A stretch of 64,000 nucleotides of DNA from Zhengitettix transpicula (GCA_037074705.1 CM073594.1:65158509-65222508), one strand, 5' to 3'. Numbered from the stretch's first letter, positions 23,033-34,689 are shown. Translations and numbers: made by a program. Notes: generated by a model not told the origin, from the letters alone.

Positions 23033-24736
23033 TTAATAAAACACAGTGGAATTTAGGAAATTATGTCATGTAGTAAGTTACCTCGTATTAATTACGAGAC
23101 GCCGAAACAAGTTTGAAACGTCATATCGTAACATATGTGGTAATATTGATATATTCATAGTTCAATATCAAAATTGAATTTACTTTCTTACAAATTATCA
23201 GAAGTGTCAATTTAATTTTCAATATCATTAAACGTGTATTTTTTTTTTTTACTTATGGAACGATCGAATCGCCGTTTTAAAATTTGTAAAATCAAATATT
23301 TTACATTTATATTGATTTGGGTTCTTTAAATAAATGGAGAATCATATTTAGTCAGAAATTTATTTTGAAAAATTCAAAACATTGTAATAAAGCAGACCGG
23401 ACGATGTTTCATCCCTAATTTTTTGGGACTTCAATAGTCTTCTAGTTTGTTTAACAAACTGTCATAATTGTAAATTTCGTTATCACGGTAGTTTTACATT
23501 GCAAATTAACCACTTAATTAAAATTTACGACACCTTGAACAGGTCCCCTAAAAATTAGGGAAGAAACGTCGTCGTATCTGTTTTATTATAATGTTATTAA
23601 ATTTTTAATTTGCATTCATAAAAATATTTATTCTATCTCAAGGCAAAAAAAATTATAGCCGTATTTTCAGAAACAATTTTTATAAAGGAAGTACGACAAA
23701 GTTTTATTGTATAAAATTCCACGCAACAGTCCGAAAGAAAATAGAAATTTCCGCCATTTTCAGGCATATTCATGAGTGGTTTCTTTTTATAAAAATTATT
23801 AAAAATACTAGTCTTTTCAGAGTTATTCTTTGGCCTCGTGATAGCTGATGGCAACTTGATACCGCTTGTAAATCTTCTTACTTTTCTGTATAACAGCAAA
23901 GATAAGTTTTATCCGAATCGGTTACGTGTTCTCGTGAAAAATCAATTAAAATAATGCCACCTCCCCCCATCCAGACTACCCATTTCTTGACACGAGCGGG
24001 CCCCATGCAATTAATATCAGAAGCTTGGGAAACATTGCAAGTGAATATTTCACTAAGATGTTACACGTGATAGATGAAAAGCCTCGGACAAGGGCTACTG
24101 ATTGTCTTTTCCGTCTGACTAGCAATCAACGGTAATGGCAGATACTGGAGAACATTATAAAGATTGTGACAGAAGCCAGGCGTTACTTGAAACCACTTCA
24201 CTTAGAAATTCTCTCCCTTCCAGCAGTAAGGACACAAGAGACTCTCCCTCCATAACTCCCCGGACTCAATCCACTCAGGCGCCGCGATTCGCATGACTTA
24301 AACCACTCTGAGCACGATCAAAGCTTGTCCCAGGTCTGATGAAGCCTCTTTCGCTTCAGTAATGGCGGCGCACAACCAACTAAGAAATAAATTCTGCACA
24401 GCCCTCAAAATATTTTTCTTTCTGCCATCTGCTGTTCACCAAAAGTCAATCGCCTGGAGTTTCTTCTTAAAAAAAATACTTGGTCGGAAACAAAGGTCTG
24501 CATGTAGCCTACGTAAATTTTCACTTCATAATTTATTTAAGAACATTTTATAACTTAAACAGTTCCACTGCTGGAGCCTTTCATAACCTACAAATGTCCG
24601 TATTTTTACTAGAAATATGTGCAAAATAATAACTGGACCGATATTGACGACGCGAAAATATCTGTGATTTAAATAAAAATCAACGTCAGTAATCCGTGAC
24701 CATTTTCAAGTACATTTGTCAACTAACTTCTTTCTG
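23033..24736. other. Intergenic AT-rich DNA, no gene seen
   Basis: Apart from the palindromic unit at 23392-23575, nothing is recognised. Short frames at 23633-23899 and 24362-24553 lack motifs. Confidence 0.5.
23392..23575. repeat. Palindromic hammerhead-like unit (decayed pair)
   Basis: Left arm, minus strand: a degraded first box, hairpin with CCC/GGG stem, GAAAC (23410-23406). Right arm, plus strand: TTGAACAGGTCCCC (23535) and AGGGAAGAAACGTCGTCG, with GAAAC at 23563-23567. The two arms mirror each other across about 100 bp. Confidence 0.65.
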
Positions 24737-25320
24737 ACGGTCACTGATAATTACGGAGATATAGCTAATTAAATATTTGTGGTAGTGACGTCATAGCGTG
24801 ACGTCATCACTTTCCCTGTTAACGGCGCGCGCTGAGGCACCAATGCAAAGCTCGAACCGAGGATGACGAGGCATTATCAACATTATTGACATTCGTACTG
24901 ATATCCTCGGAACTGTCTGTTTTGCTTAATTGGTAAAGTAGCTGCGTACCAATTAGTGGACTCGAGTTCAGTTCCCACCTTCATAATTAATATAATTTTT
25001 TTGACAATCTTAGTTTTTAATTACTTAGTCGCAAATAAATACTGCATTTGTTGTTGCAATTTATGATACAACTAAGCAGCATCATTATTTGTTAATTGAC
25101 ACTTAACAGAGTTTGATATATATAAATTGGGATTCGAAAATTTATGTAATTTACATTTCGTACGGAAATTAATCATTTCGGAGACTATCAATTAAATAAT
25201 TTGTGGGTCTGACGTCATCGTTTTTCCTTATTGTGCACGGTGAGACACGAAGTGAACAACCGTAACCCCGGGATGATGTGGCATTGTCAACATTACTGAT
25301 ATTAACTGCAAAGAAGTGAG
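24737..25320 (+). repeat. Diverged direct repeat (two copies, about 170 bp)
   Basis: Copy 1 at about 24740-24912 and copy 2 at about 25166-25320 share, in the same order, an ATTA-rich start, TTTGTGG, TGACGTCATC, a GAGGCAC/GAGACAC segment, GGATGA, GGCATT and TCAACATTA. Copy 1 is followed by a tRNA-like segment (GCTTAATTGGTAAAGTAGCT at 24927 and a degraded B box, GAGTTCAGTTCCC), possibly an old SINE. Three of the window's CRE palindromes lie inside these copies. Confidence 0.5.
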
Positions 25321-25888
25321 AAATAATTATTCCCTTAGCTCAAAGGGTCGCGATTTGGGACAAGGAGGAAATTTAGCATATTTTGGTTTAGTCCGTAATA
25401 AGACATGGACAGAGAGAAAAAATAATAGATTGGTAGGAGAAAAAAAATATTGGTAGATACATCCAGGTTTTATAGGAGAACTTTTGTGTCACGATCTGGC
25501 AACCCTGAACCAAATCAACAATGAATATCGTCAGACGCTCGTTCAATGAGCTTGTTGGTGTAGTGTATCATGATTCGAAAATATCTTCGTAGATAATTAG
25601 AAACCGAATAATGTGCATCAATGCTCCGACACCTCAAGCTTCCAATAAAACTATTTTTTTACTGGTGAATCACCACTTTTTTCCTTTTCCAATAGTTGAC
25701 TGTTGTGAGTGGATTAATAGACAATATCTTCCAGCATTTTGTGGAATGTTGTCTGGATTTGTTGTTTCATCAAGGAATCTTGAATCGATTGGTGACTCTT
25801 GGATCAGGCACTGAGGGAATGTAAGGATTTGTTTGTCAACAGATACAGCCAAATACGTGTTTCTTATATTAAAGCCTCAGGTTGAGGG
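25321..25888. other. Intergenic DNA downstream of the cuticular gene
   Basis: No reading frame with family similarity. Probably the 3' flank of the minus-strand cuticular protein gene. Confidence 0.5.
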
Positions 25889-25894
25889 TTTATT
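25889..25894 (-). terminator. Polyadenylation signal AATAAA of the cuticular gene
   Basis: AATAAA on the minus strand, 24 nt after the stop codon. A very short 3' UTR is plausible for a small cuticular gene. Confidence 0.7.
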
Positions 25895-25918
25895 TTTCCA
25901 GATGACTTGGTACAGAGT

Positions 25919-27206
25919 TTACGTGAATTTCTGGCGATTGAGGAACGGCCTCCTAGCCGGCAGCACGGGTCTCTGGGTAGTGGTGGTGGTGGTTGTGAAG
26001 AAGGGCACGCGCTCCACGTGGTCCACCTTGGTCAGAGGAACCTCCTCGACGGGTTTGGGCAGATGCTCGCCCACGGGCTGGAAGCCGTTCTCGTCGGCGA
26101 CATACTGGACCTCGTACTTGCGGCCATTGGCGTCCAAGAAGGCGAAACGGCCGGTCTGAACGGGCACCAACTCGTCGTTGACCCTCCTGAAGTACAACAC
26201 CTCCTCGCGGGTGGTGCCATCTTCAGCCGCGTAGCTGAAACAACAACGACGGTCTGAGATGCAGCCAACCAGCATCGCGTGGTGAATTTCGAGGTTAGAG
26301 ACTTGGTAGGCCTACCTGTGTTCCTCTCTCCACAACTCGGGGTTGCCGACGTTGGTCAGGTCGCTGGCGATGAAGGAGCCCGCGGGAACTTTGCGCTGTA
26401 ACTCCTCGGCTGCCACCAACGCCATCAGGGCGATCACGCAAACTACCTGCACACGGAGTCAAAGATCATACATCGACAGCTCAACCAGTTCAATTAACTA
26501 CTCTAAGCAGGATGGTCAGGCCCTGACGGTCGAACACTGCCATCTCAACCTGAGACTCGTCAATTCGCCCTTTTCAACGAGAAATCTCTCACTCTAATGT
26601 TTCTACCATAGTTTCAAGAAACAACTGAGACTAGAACTTATAATCCTCTTTTAGCTGCTTCTTGAAATATCTCAGTTAAAGTCTTAAGCTGACAAAACAG
26701 TTCTACCATTGGAATTGAGCTTGCATCAACGTTAAAATGAACTGAGTTCTTCGTTGGCACAGGACCAGTGAATCTCGAAAGCAATAATTTTTAGGATCGT
26801 CTCAGTTTATTAATTTATTAAAATAAACTATCAGGATGTAAAAATGTCGAGTGTCCAAAATGGTGATCACTTGCACTCAATTGCAGATAATCTCGATTTA
26901 TAAAGTCCATATCAAAAACGTTGACAATTCCACGTCGTCCCGGAGTTAACGTTTTTCACTTGCTGTCTCAGCGCGTGTCGTGAGGCAAAGTTAATGAAGA
27001 AAAACGATTACGCTATTGCTGCTACATATTATTAATTGTTTAAACAAAACGTATTGATTTGTATTACACAAAGTTTTAACGTTCCAATATTATCAGAGGA
27101 AAGAAACTAAGTGTCCTGAAAACAAGACTCAATCACATTCGACCTCTATTTAGATCTGTTGAAGCACCACGTCGCAGAGGAGAAAGGAACTCACCTGCTT
27201 GATCAT
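25919..27206 (-). CDS. RR-1 cuticular protein (three coding exons)
   Basis: A secreted structural protein of the cuticle that binds chitin through an extended Rebers-Riddiford (chitin_bind_4) domain. Minus-strand coding exons: 27206-27195 (ATG ATC AAG CAG, donor GTGAG), 26446-26316 (acceptor GTGTGCAG, donor GTAGGC) and 26234-25919 (acceptor TTTCAG, stop TAA). Splice phases are 0 and 2, giving 152 residues. Exon 1 coding only MIKQ, just before the hydrophobic core of the signal peptide, is a common arrangement in cuticular genes. Residues 1-17 form the signal peptide (VVCVIALMALVAA). The RR motif is complete: SYAAEDG (48-54), G76, G85, Y92-x-A94-x-E96-x-G98-F99 and P107/P109. HLP after VGE and the acidic spacing fit RR-1 (soft cuticle type) rather than RR-2. 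The tail has seven Thr in a row (128-134), then a Pro/Arg-rich end. Intron 1 is 748 bp and intron 2 is 81 bp. No neighbouring cuticular gene is visible. The identification is firm at family level; the specific orthologue is not assigned. Confidence 0.95.
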
Positions 27207-27236
27207 GGTTGTGCTTGCTGCTATCAGATGTCGGAG

Positions 27237-27241
27237 ACTGA
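27237..27241 (-). promoter_or_regulatory. Initiator TCAGT of the cuticular gene
   Basis: TCAGT on the minus strand, the arthropod initiator word, 31 nt upstream of the ATG, with a TATA box at a suitable distance. Start of transcription inferred at about 27239. Confidence 0.6.
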
Positions 27242-27264
27242 TGCTGGACCTGATTCCAGACCCA

Positions 27265-27273
27265 CTATTTATA
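27265..27273 (-). promoter_or_regulatory. TATA box of the cuticular gene
   Basis: TATAAATAG on the minus strand, about 34 nt upstream of the initiator A. The spacing is slightly long but acceptable. Confidence 0.75.
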
Positions 27274-28094
27274 TGGCGCAGATGTTTTGCTCCCGTTTCG
27301 AAACGAAACGACCAGAACGTCTCTGAGGCCCTTAATGCTGGCTTAATTACGACGAAATACTCCACTCGAACATAACAAATTAATTATGGTTTCTTCCCAA
27401 ATACCAAGCTATTTGTTCTTCGTGGAAGCTTAACGAGATTCTTTGCATCTCGACACTTATGGACACGAATCATCTTCCCAGTAATCGGATAGAATCAAAT
27501 ACAGTACGACTTACTTTTTTATAGAGAACTGATTTTTAATTTTCAAGTTTTTACGAAAAAGTGACACGAAAGTCGTAAAAAAAATGAATTAGGTATAAAA
27601 GTAACAGGACCTTCTTACAAAAACAAATATATTTCAGAATTCAATATTTAAGTTTATCTGACAATTATAACTTAATATATACAGAAAAAAGGGCCATATT
27701 GTCAGAATATATTATTATTCAAGAGAAACTATTATTAATTACAAAATTACGTCATTTTGTCCTCAATTTAAGAGGCTTTATCAGGTAATAGACGTAATGA
27801 AGTTAAATTTTTACAATAAGTAATAAATGTAAGATAGAGAATAAGATAGTAAAATAAACGATTGAAATTTACAGATGTAAAAATATACATTATTGTCAAT
27901 TTTACATTTATGACTAATCGTATAAATTTATCTGATTCCCCAAAAAATTGTGTTTGAAAACGTCGTAATAATAATAATTTTAATTTTATTTGAGTAATAA
28001 CTTTTTCTGTCAAATTGGTCTTTTTTTTTGTTCTAACGATGATGAAAAATAGCTTACATTTAAAATAATATAAATGAATTAATATACGGCCTTG
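27274..28094. other. Upstream flank of the cuticular gene; AT-rich
   Basis: Holds a degraded single hammerhead-like motif on the minus strand at about 27745-27790 (CCTGATAAAGCC...GAGGACAAAATG). Otherwise nothing recognised. Confidence 0.5.
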
Positions 28095-28330
28095 GGTGAG
28101 AAAAGTATGTTTACTAACCTAAAAGCTACGTTTCGTCCTCGTTTAGGACTTCTTCAGGTTCAATAATTTTGTATATTAACACTACAAAAAAATGAAGACA
28201 AGGTTCTACTACCTTGCAAATTGAAACTGAAAAAGATGAAAAACCTTGCCTCTAATTTGTTGAGTTAACATACAAAATTACTGAACCTGAAGAAGTCCTA
28301 AACGATGTTGAAACGACGTTTATTTTTTAT
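28095..28330. repeat. Palindromic hammerhead-like unit (well-preserved left core)
   Basis: Minus-strand core: CTGAAGA (28157-28151), one A, stem GTCCT, loop AAACG, stem AGGAC, GAAAC (28134-28130), with a perfect 5-bp stem. Plus-strand partner: CTGAAGA (28287-28293), AGTCCTAAACGATGTT, GAAAC (28310-28314), with the stem degraded. The arms lie about 130 bp apart in opposite orientation. Confidence 0.8.
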
Positions 28331-28786
28331 AATATATTTATTTCTTTAAATGTTTCTTTATTTCTCAATGCTTTCAGTTTTATTTAATATAAATGATTTC
28401 TACAATATTATTAATAGCAAAATATAACACTTATACATTTCACAGACTTTACAATATTTAATTAGATTAAATTAATAACTGTTTACAAGCATAAATAAGA
28501 GACAAGAATTTGATAATGTAAGTTAAATTGTAACAAAAATATTTTTTTATCACTCCCCATTTTAATAATGAACAGATAAATAATTTTTTTAAGTATTTAA
28601 AATACAATTAAGAGTCGTTTTGTTAATTAGAATTAATGCTTACAAATATTTTTATATATACGAGATTGTAATTGAATTCCAAACGTGTTTTAAAAAATTA
28701 TATATATATATATATATTATTTTAATTATTGGCCAAATTGCCGAAAGCTCCAGGATTTCAAAAATAAATATATTGTATTATTACTA
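28331..28786. other. Intergenic AT-rich DNA
   Basis: Contains an (AT)n run at 28699-28718. No gene seen. Confidence 0.6.
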
Positions 28787-29166
28787 TTTTTTTGGGGTAA
28801 CAGGCTACATGAGGGTAATCCACATGGTGGCAACTCCCCTTTAATAGCATAGGAAGGGATTTAAAAGGGGGGATGCGGAAGGGTAGAGGAAGGTAGCCAA
28901 GGGTTAACTAGTGCCTCCGGGCTATTGTTAAAGGATCCTACCCGGCATTCGCCTGAAAGTAATGCAGGGAAAACCCTAGAAAACCTGCATCAGGTAGGTC
29001 GGGCATTGGGTACTTGTCCAATGCTCTTCCGATAGCGGGAGAAGAGTTTGCTGTGGGGTCGAAGTATTGCCTTCTCCGTACCTCGACCAGTTTAGGAGGC
29101 AGCTGGCCGACTGTTCCAATGGGAACAGCGAACAACTCTTACCGTATGTCCAAGGTCTGCGACTCC
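28787..29166 (-). repeat. TAGCCTG-family repeat (5'-truncated, minus)
   Basis: Short poly-T at about 28787-28793, then the GGTAACAGGCTACATGAGGG 3' end and body. It stops after the GGTCTGCGACTCC block. It faces the plus-strand copy beginning at 29222. Confidence 0.85.
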
Positions 29167-29221
29167 ATTATATGTTTATTATATATACATTATTATATAT
29201 CTGATGAATCACACGGCAAGG

Positions 29222-29710
29222 AAGCCTGCGAGAGAATTCTCTCGCAGGTGAACCTTCCCAGAGAGCTCTGGAGGAGGCTACCTTTGGGGATGCCTTCACA
29301 TCTCTCTGGTTTTTTTAACTAAGGTTCCCACATGCCGAGGCACCTCGGACTGTTTTGAGAGGTGTATGTTCCGGGGTCGCAGACCTTGGGCATAAGGTAA
29401 GAGTTGGCCGCTATTCTTATTGGAATAGTCGGCCAGCTGCCTCCTAAATTGGTCAAGGGACGGCGAGGGGAAAGCTGCGACCCCACAGCTAACCACTCTC
29501 CCACCACCGGAAGGGCGACCTACCTGATGAAGGTTTTTCTAGGGTTTTCCTGCATCACTTATAGGCGAATAGCCGGGTAGAATCCTTAAACCATAGCCCA
29601 TGTGCCCTAGTTAATCCTTGGCTACCTTCCTCTTCCCTTCCGCATCCCTCCTTTCAAATCCCTTTCCTATTCTGTAAGAGGGGAGTTACCCTATACACAC
29701 CTAAAAAAAA
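29222..29710 (+). repeat. TAGCCTG-family repeat (plus)
   Basis: Complete 5' hairpin, first-subfamily body, a small deletion around 29513 and a damaged 3' end (GTTACCCTATACACACCT) followed by eight A. It forms a head-to-head pair with the preceding copy across about 55 bp. Confidence 0.85.
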
Positions 29711-30049
29711 TCAGGTGAATATCAATATACGTCTGTGTGTCTTAAAATATTATGTTAATGTTTCCAGGCTGAATATATATGATTGTTTTGTTTATTACTT
29801 GTAAATTGACAAATATTGAGTTTTTTTAGATTTATCCTTCTTTACATATCTGTGAAGTTACGCCCTGAGCCACATAACGCTGCGCGGGGAATGTTATATT
29901 TTTTAAAACATTCCTATTTTTAGTTTTAATTCCCAGACGGTGTTTTTCTCGTTGCTTGCGACAGTCAGTGCTGAATGATAATCCACTGTGCAAGTTGAGT
30001 TCCTCTCTCTGTGTGTGTTTTTTAATTGAGGGTTTCTATTATTTCCCAG
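29711..30049. other. Intergenic or intronic DNA
   Basis: AT-rich. A pyrimidine-rich tract ending in TTTCCCAG at 30049 precedes the candidate exon that follows. Confidence 0.4.
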
Positions 30050-30155
30050 GGGCGGGGACATGCGTCCCTGTTAATTGGTACACCCCGACGGTGCTCGAAC
30101 CCTGGAATTGCTGCCCCCCGGGGGTGAGACTGGACGACAACTATCTCGTTACGAG
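30050..30155 (+). CDS. Weak candidate internal exon, unidentified
   Basis: A GC-rich 106-bp island bounded by a good acceptor (TATTATTTCCCAG) and a good donor (GAG followed by GTACGTGAGT). Only one frame is open through it. It reads AGTCVPVNWYTPTVLEPWN, then CCPPGVRLDDNYLVTR, with mostly C/G third positions, which is unlike the AT-rich flanks. No family is recognised, and no partner exon was found within the window. It could be chance. Confidence 0.25.
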
Positions 30156-31260
30156 GTACGTGAGTGTCCCTTTGTGCGGCGGCTTCCTGGAAATCTATTA
30201 GCGAGTTGTTTGTCCTTGTGTATCCCCGTGCATTTGAAACAACTCTCCATAATTAGGGCGCGGTCCTGTCACAAGATCCTCCCTAAATTAACTGACAACA
30301 CTTCGTCGCTAATTAAAGGAGAAAAGAAAGATTTGCAGAAGAATGCGCTCGCTGTGAATCACATGGACCAAACTCCTTCTCTTAAAAAACCGAAGCCGAA
30401 ATGAAAATTTCTAACATGACAACAACATAATATAATTAAAAACACAAGTCCTTCCAAAATACTCTGGTATAATGACCATCTATGATTTAAATCAGGAGAA
30501 GCAAATGTTTAACATAAAGGGTATGTTTATGTTCTCTTACTCAGGGAATTGTGGAATTTCTGTCAAAATCCAGTCACTTTTACCTGGGATTGCTTTATGA
30601 GGAATTGGACTTGACTGACCACAGCCACAAGCATCTATTAATTTTAATTATCTGAAATTTTAATTTAACAGTAAAAGTATGACATCAGTTGGAGTGTTGT
30701 AAATAATTTGTATATTACAATTTTACTATTATCATTTACATTATTAAACAGTTTCTTTTATTTATGGTCTTTTTATACATTTATTTCCGATAAAAACAAC
30801 TTAATAAAAGACTATCGATAATCGTTAATAATTACGGACAATTTTTGAGTCCAAGGAGATTCTGTCTAACCGAGAAATTCCTAAAGTATTCACTTTACAT
30901 TCAAACTAGAAATATTTGACTTCTGTTTTATTTCGTCGAAGTCTTAAAAGAAAATTAATAGTAACTTAAAGAAACTGCGAGGGTCGTGTTGGAAAAAGGA
31001 TTTTCAGAGACGTCGTACCACCATAAAGTTTATGGAACAATTTTATTGTATTTGTATAACGTCAATCCTTGGCTGATATTAATTTAAGAACTTTGCCACG
31101 TATACAAAAATTGAATAAAGCCTTCTCGTGCTTCTAACCGAGTAACAATTGTATTCGCGACGTTTTGATGACGTAGAAGAGGATGACAGTGAACGAAGCG
31201 CGAGAATATTTTAATAAATCTCCACATCAAGATATTTGTGATACAAAATTTATTTAAATT
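30156..31260. other. Intergenic AT-rich DNA, no gene seen
   Basis: No motif, repeat or coding similarity recognised. Confidence 0.5.
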
Positions 31261-31274
31261 ACTCCGGCTATAAT

Positions 31275-31315
31275 TTACACCTAATGACGTCTTAATCAAA
31301 AGACGAAACGTTGTT
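31275..31315 (+). repeat. Single hammerhead-like motif
   Basis: CTAATGA (31281-31287, one base from the consensus), C, stem GTCTT, loop AATCAA, stem AAGAC, GAAAC (31305-31309). The stem pairs perfectly over 5 bp. Confidence 0.6.
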
Positions 31316-31494
31316 TAATTATGTTTTTATTTTAATGGCTTTATTAAAAGAACTACTGATTTGAGGCCAATATTTTTATTGGTTCTAAAATAAAATGTTA
31401 TAGAATATCTTAAAATTATTCTTTAACATGAGGGTAAATAATTCAATAAAAACACTAGCTGTATTATTCGGAAAAATTATTATTCTTGAATTTA

Positions 31495-32425
31495 AAACAT
31501 AATAAATATCGAACACGACGTTTCACCCTCATTGGGACCTCTTCAGGTGTATAGATGTTGGATTTAATTTTATAAACAAAGAAATTGAGGAATAGAGTCT
31601 TATTAAAGTATTATTAAATGCAATTTAAAGTGTTACTTACAATTTAATGTAAGAAAATTTAAGTTGGCAAATTGTCTAACGTGCAACGTTGCGGCCTTAA
31701 CATCGCACAGCTGTTACGAGTATTAGTGAAATTTAAGATAGTAATGCAAATGACCCTTGGCTACATAGTTAAAGCCTGCGAGGGCTATTCTCTCGCTGGC
31801 AATACCTACGAGGGATGTTCTCTCGCAGACAGAACCTTGTAGGAGAGATACGAAGGGGCTACCTTTGGGGATGCCTTTTCCTCTCTCCGTTTTTGAACTA
31901 AGGTTCCCACAAGCCGAGGCACCACGTCCTGTTCTGAGAGGTGTATGTTCCGGGGTCACAGACCTTGGGCATACGGTAAGAGTTGTCCGCTATTACCATT
32001 GGAATAGTCGGCCAGCTGCCTCCTAAACTGGTCGAGGCACGGAGAAGGGAATGCTGCGTCCCTCACAGCAAACTCTTCTCCCGCTATCGGAAAGGGCGTG
32101 GGACAAGTACCCAATGCCCTACCTACCTGATGCAGGTTTTTCTAGGGTTTGGCCTGTATTTCTTTAGGCGAATGCCGGTTAGGATCCTTAAAATAAACCC
32201 CGGGGGCCCTAGTTAACCCTTGGCTACCTTCCTCTACCCTTCCGCATCCCCCCTTTCGAATCCCCTCCTATACTATTAAAGGGGAGTTGCCACCATGTGG
32301 ATTACCCTCATGTAGCCTGTTACAATAAAAATTATACACACACAACATATAGGTCACAGTATATCTGAAGAGGTCCCAATCAGGGACGAAACGTCGTGTT
32401 TGATATTTATCATGTTTTAAATGGA
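31495..32425. repeat. Split palindromic hammerhead-like pair enclosing a TAGCCTG copy
   Basis: Left core on the minus strand: CTGAAGA (31546-31540) GGTCCCAATGAGGGT, GAAAC (31524-31520). Right core on the plus strand: CTGAAGA (32365-32371), G, GTCCC (32373-32377), AATCA, GGGAC (32383-32387), GAAAC (32388-32392), with a perfect 5-bp stem. The outer flanks ACGTCGTGTT(C/T)GATATTTAT mirror each other. The TAGCCTG copy at 31774-32330 lies between them. Confidence 0.75.
31774..32330 (+). repeat. TAGCCTG-family repeat (second subfamily)
   Basis: The 5' hairpin region is duplicated (two GCGAGGG...CTCTCGC segments at 31778 and 31808). The body is full and the 3' end TGTAGCCTGTTAC is followed by a weak A-rich tail. 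It sits inside the split palindrome at 31495-32425. Confidence 0.85.
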
Positions 32426-33985
32426 AGAATTAAATACTTTTATAATTTTAATTCATATATGACGTCAGATTGTTTATATTTGTAAAGAGCGAAAATAAAC
32501 AATTTGAAAGAGTTGCGTGGAAGTATTTATTTAGTTTCAAGTTGGGGAGAGAAACAAAGTCCCGGTGGTTTTCCGTACGATTCTATTCTCGGACCCGCCA
32601 CTCTCATAAATATTCGTGTTTAATTTCATATTCTCAGAAAATACACTTGTCGATTACACTGGAATAGAAAAACACAAAGAGTAAGAAGTAGACCGCATTA
32701 CGTTATGTAATTGGTTCTCCGTTACTTGTCTATAAATTGAAATTAAATAAAAACAGTAATAAAATTTAAATTTACTGAATAATTGAATACTTCACAAAGA
32801 AATAAAAATTTGCAGTGGTTTTTTCAACATTCCTGAATCTCTCTGAGTGGAAAAAATTAGGTTGGAAGAAACGTATTAATAATACCCCGGAGAAGAAGTT
32901 AGACATTAGGACACCTTTCTGCGTATTCTGCTCTGCTAATGTAATTGTATACGAGTAATTACGGATGAAATTAGTGTGAATAATTAAAAGTGTCATACTT
33001 CATATTTCCTTTTTTCCCAAAAGAAGGGTTTTATAATTCTGGTGCTGACATAAATATTTAACTTAAGCTTTTCTGTTGGTTTTTTCAAATGCCAGGTGCG
33101 GAAACTTTTACGAGTTTTTCTGCTTTTGGTGTCGTTTCCGCCGTTTTGAGGGGAAAAAAAAGTCTCTCGTTTGCTTTAATGCAATAGTTGCAAGTATCGC
33201 TTGCGGTTGGCACGGGTTCCATTACGCTGCCGCGGTTTAGTCCGCAGTCGCCATTGCAATTAGCATCCGGAGGTAACTCACACGGCAGGTTAACGTAATT
33301 ACCCGTGGAAAATGTACTGTAATTATCAGTCCTGTCCGAGGTAGTAAGTAATGGGAAAGGCGGCGTCCACGAGGGTGGCACATGCCAAATATTATCAGCA
33401 TAATGAGACCCTTGTAAAAATCTCTTCTTTCTTTATCTTAAAAGGAAGTTTAGAACCTAAATTCCACTGGCTACTGCAGTTACCTTATCGTAGGTACACA
33501 GAGCAACTACTGGTCGGTGATTCTCACCATCTGAGTAAATCGTAAAAAATAAAAGAACAACAGTCCGCCCTGAGGGTCAGGAAAGCTTTAGTACTGACGT
33601 TCCAATTAATACAATTAATCAACATGTTATCAGAACGTTTCGTCCCTAGTTAAGGACATTTTCAGGTTAACAGTGTTTTTAATAAATAATAATACTAAAG
33701 ATGACCATTTACAGATTTTTTAAAAACACAAACGTTCGGTACTTTTAAATTTTCTTAGTTTTTGTTTCTCACTTTTAATTTTGTCTTTACAAAAGTTTTT
33801 ATTTGTATTGTTAGGTTTAACAGACTTTAATTTATATGTTACATTTTTCATTACTGTATGAAATTACGACAGAATGTTTTTTTTAAAAAATATTTTATTT
33901 TATCGTCGGGTTTTTATTTATAATATGTAATTGACGGCCATTGACGGACATGTTTCACAATTGAAAATATTTATATATAAACGTA
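32426..33985. other. Intergenic DNA
   Basis: A single minus-strand hammerhead-like motif is at 33664-33636 (CTGAAAATGTCC...GGGACGAAACG). A GC-richer patch around 33180-33370 has overlapping open frames without a recognised motif. Nothing else seen. Confidence 0.45.
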
Positions 33986-34689
33986 AATATTTTTCTTTAA
34001 CAGCGCAACATTTCCATACTTATTTGTACCATTTTCAGTCTGTGTTACCGTAGAAACCTAGGAGTCACGGCATTCGAATCGCTTCATGAAACGTACTTGA
34101 CTCGTCGAGTAATCAACTTTAAGATTTTCACGGAGCCACATCAAGCATTGCACTGAACATCACTGGATTTGAAAGTAATAACGTATATTTGCCGCACCCA
34201 GTTGTTCCACAAGAGATACAGTTACTATCAAGTCTGAAAAATTTCCAACTTACAGATACGAAGGACAACGAAAGAGATCTTCCAATTCAAATCTTAATAG
34301 GAGGGGTTTATTATTGGAAAATAGTAATAAACAATCAGCCATTCAGACTTTCAGACACTCTCGTCCTTCTACTTTGGATGGATTTTAAGTGGCAACAAAT
34401 CTGGAATCACGATAAACAATGTTAACATCAATCACATCAAAACAATGGATACGTTCACTGACGACTACGAATTTCGCAGACACGCTAGGAATTCAAAATC
34501 ACGAGAATATAATTTCTAACAAGGAAAACGTAATCTTGCAAAATTTTCACGCTTCTTGTCGAATTGAAGACGGACGCAGAGGATGTAGCCTTAGATTCTA
34601 ACAAGAATAATGATGAGAATCGATTTCGTTATTTGGAAAAGAGATTTTCTACCAGTGACAAATTTTACGATATGTATACCAAGTTAAAA

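Noticed and set aside
24927..24984. Possible tRNA gene
   Set aside because: A-box-like and B-box-like words are present but the arms do not pair into a cloverleaf; at most an old SINE head.
26032..26268. Second minus-strand frame and plus-strand frames over the cuticular exon
   Set aside because: Shadows of the RR-1 coding exon, which has an exact family consensus and valid splice sites.
33085..33381. 98-codon minus-strand frame with several Cys
   Set aside because: No splice or start context and no recognised domain; the plus strand is also partly open.
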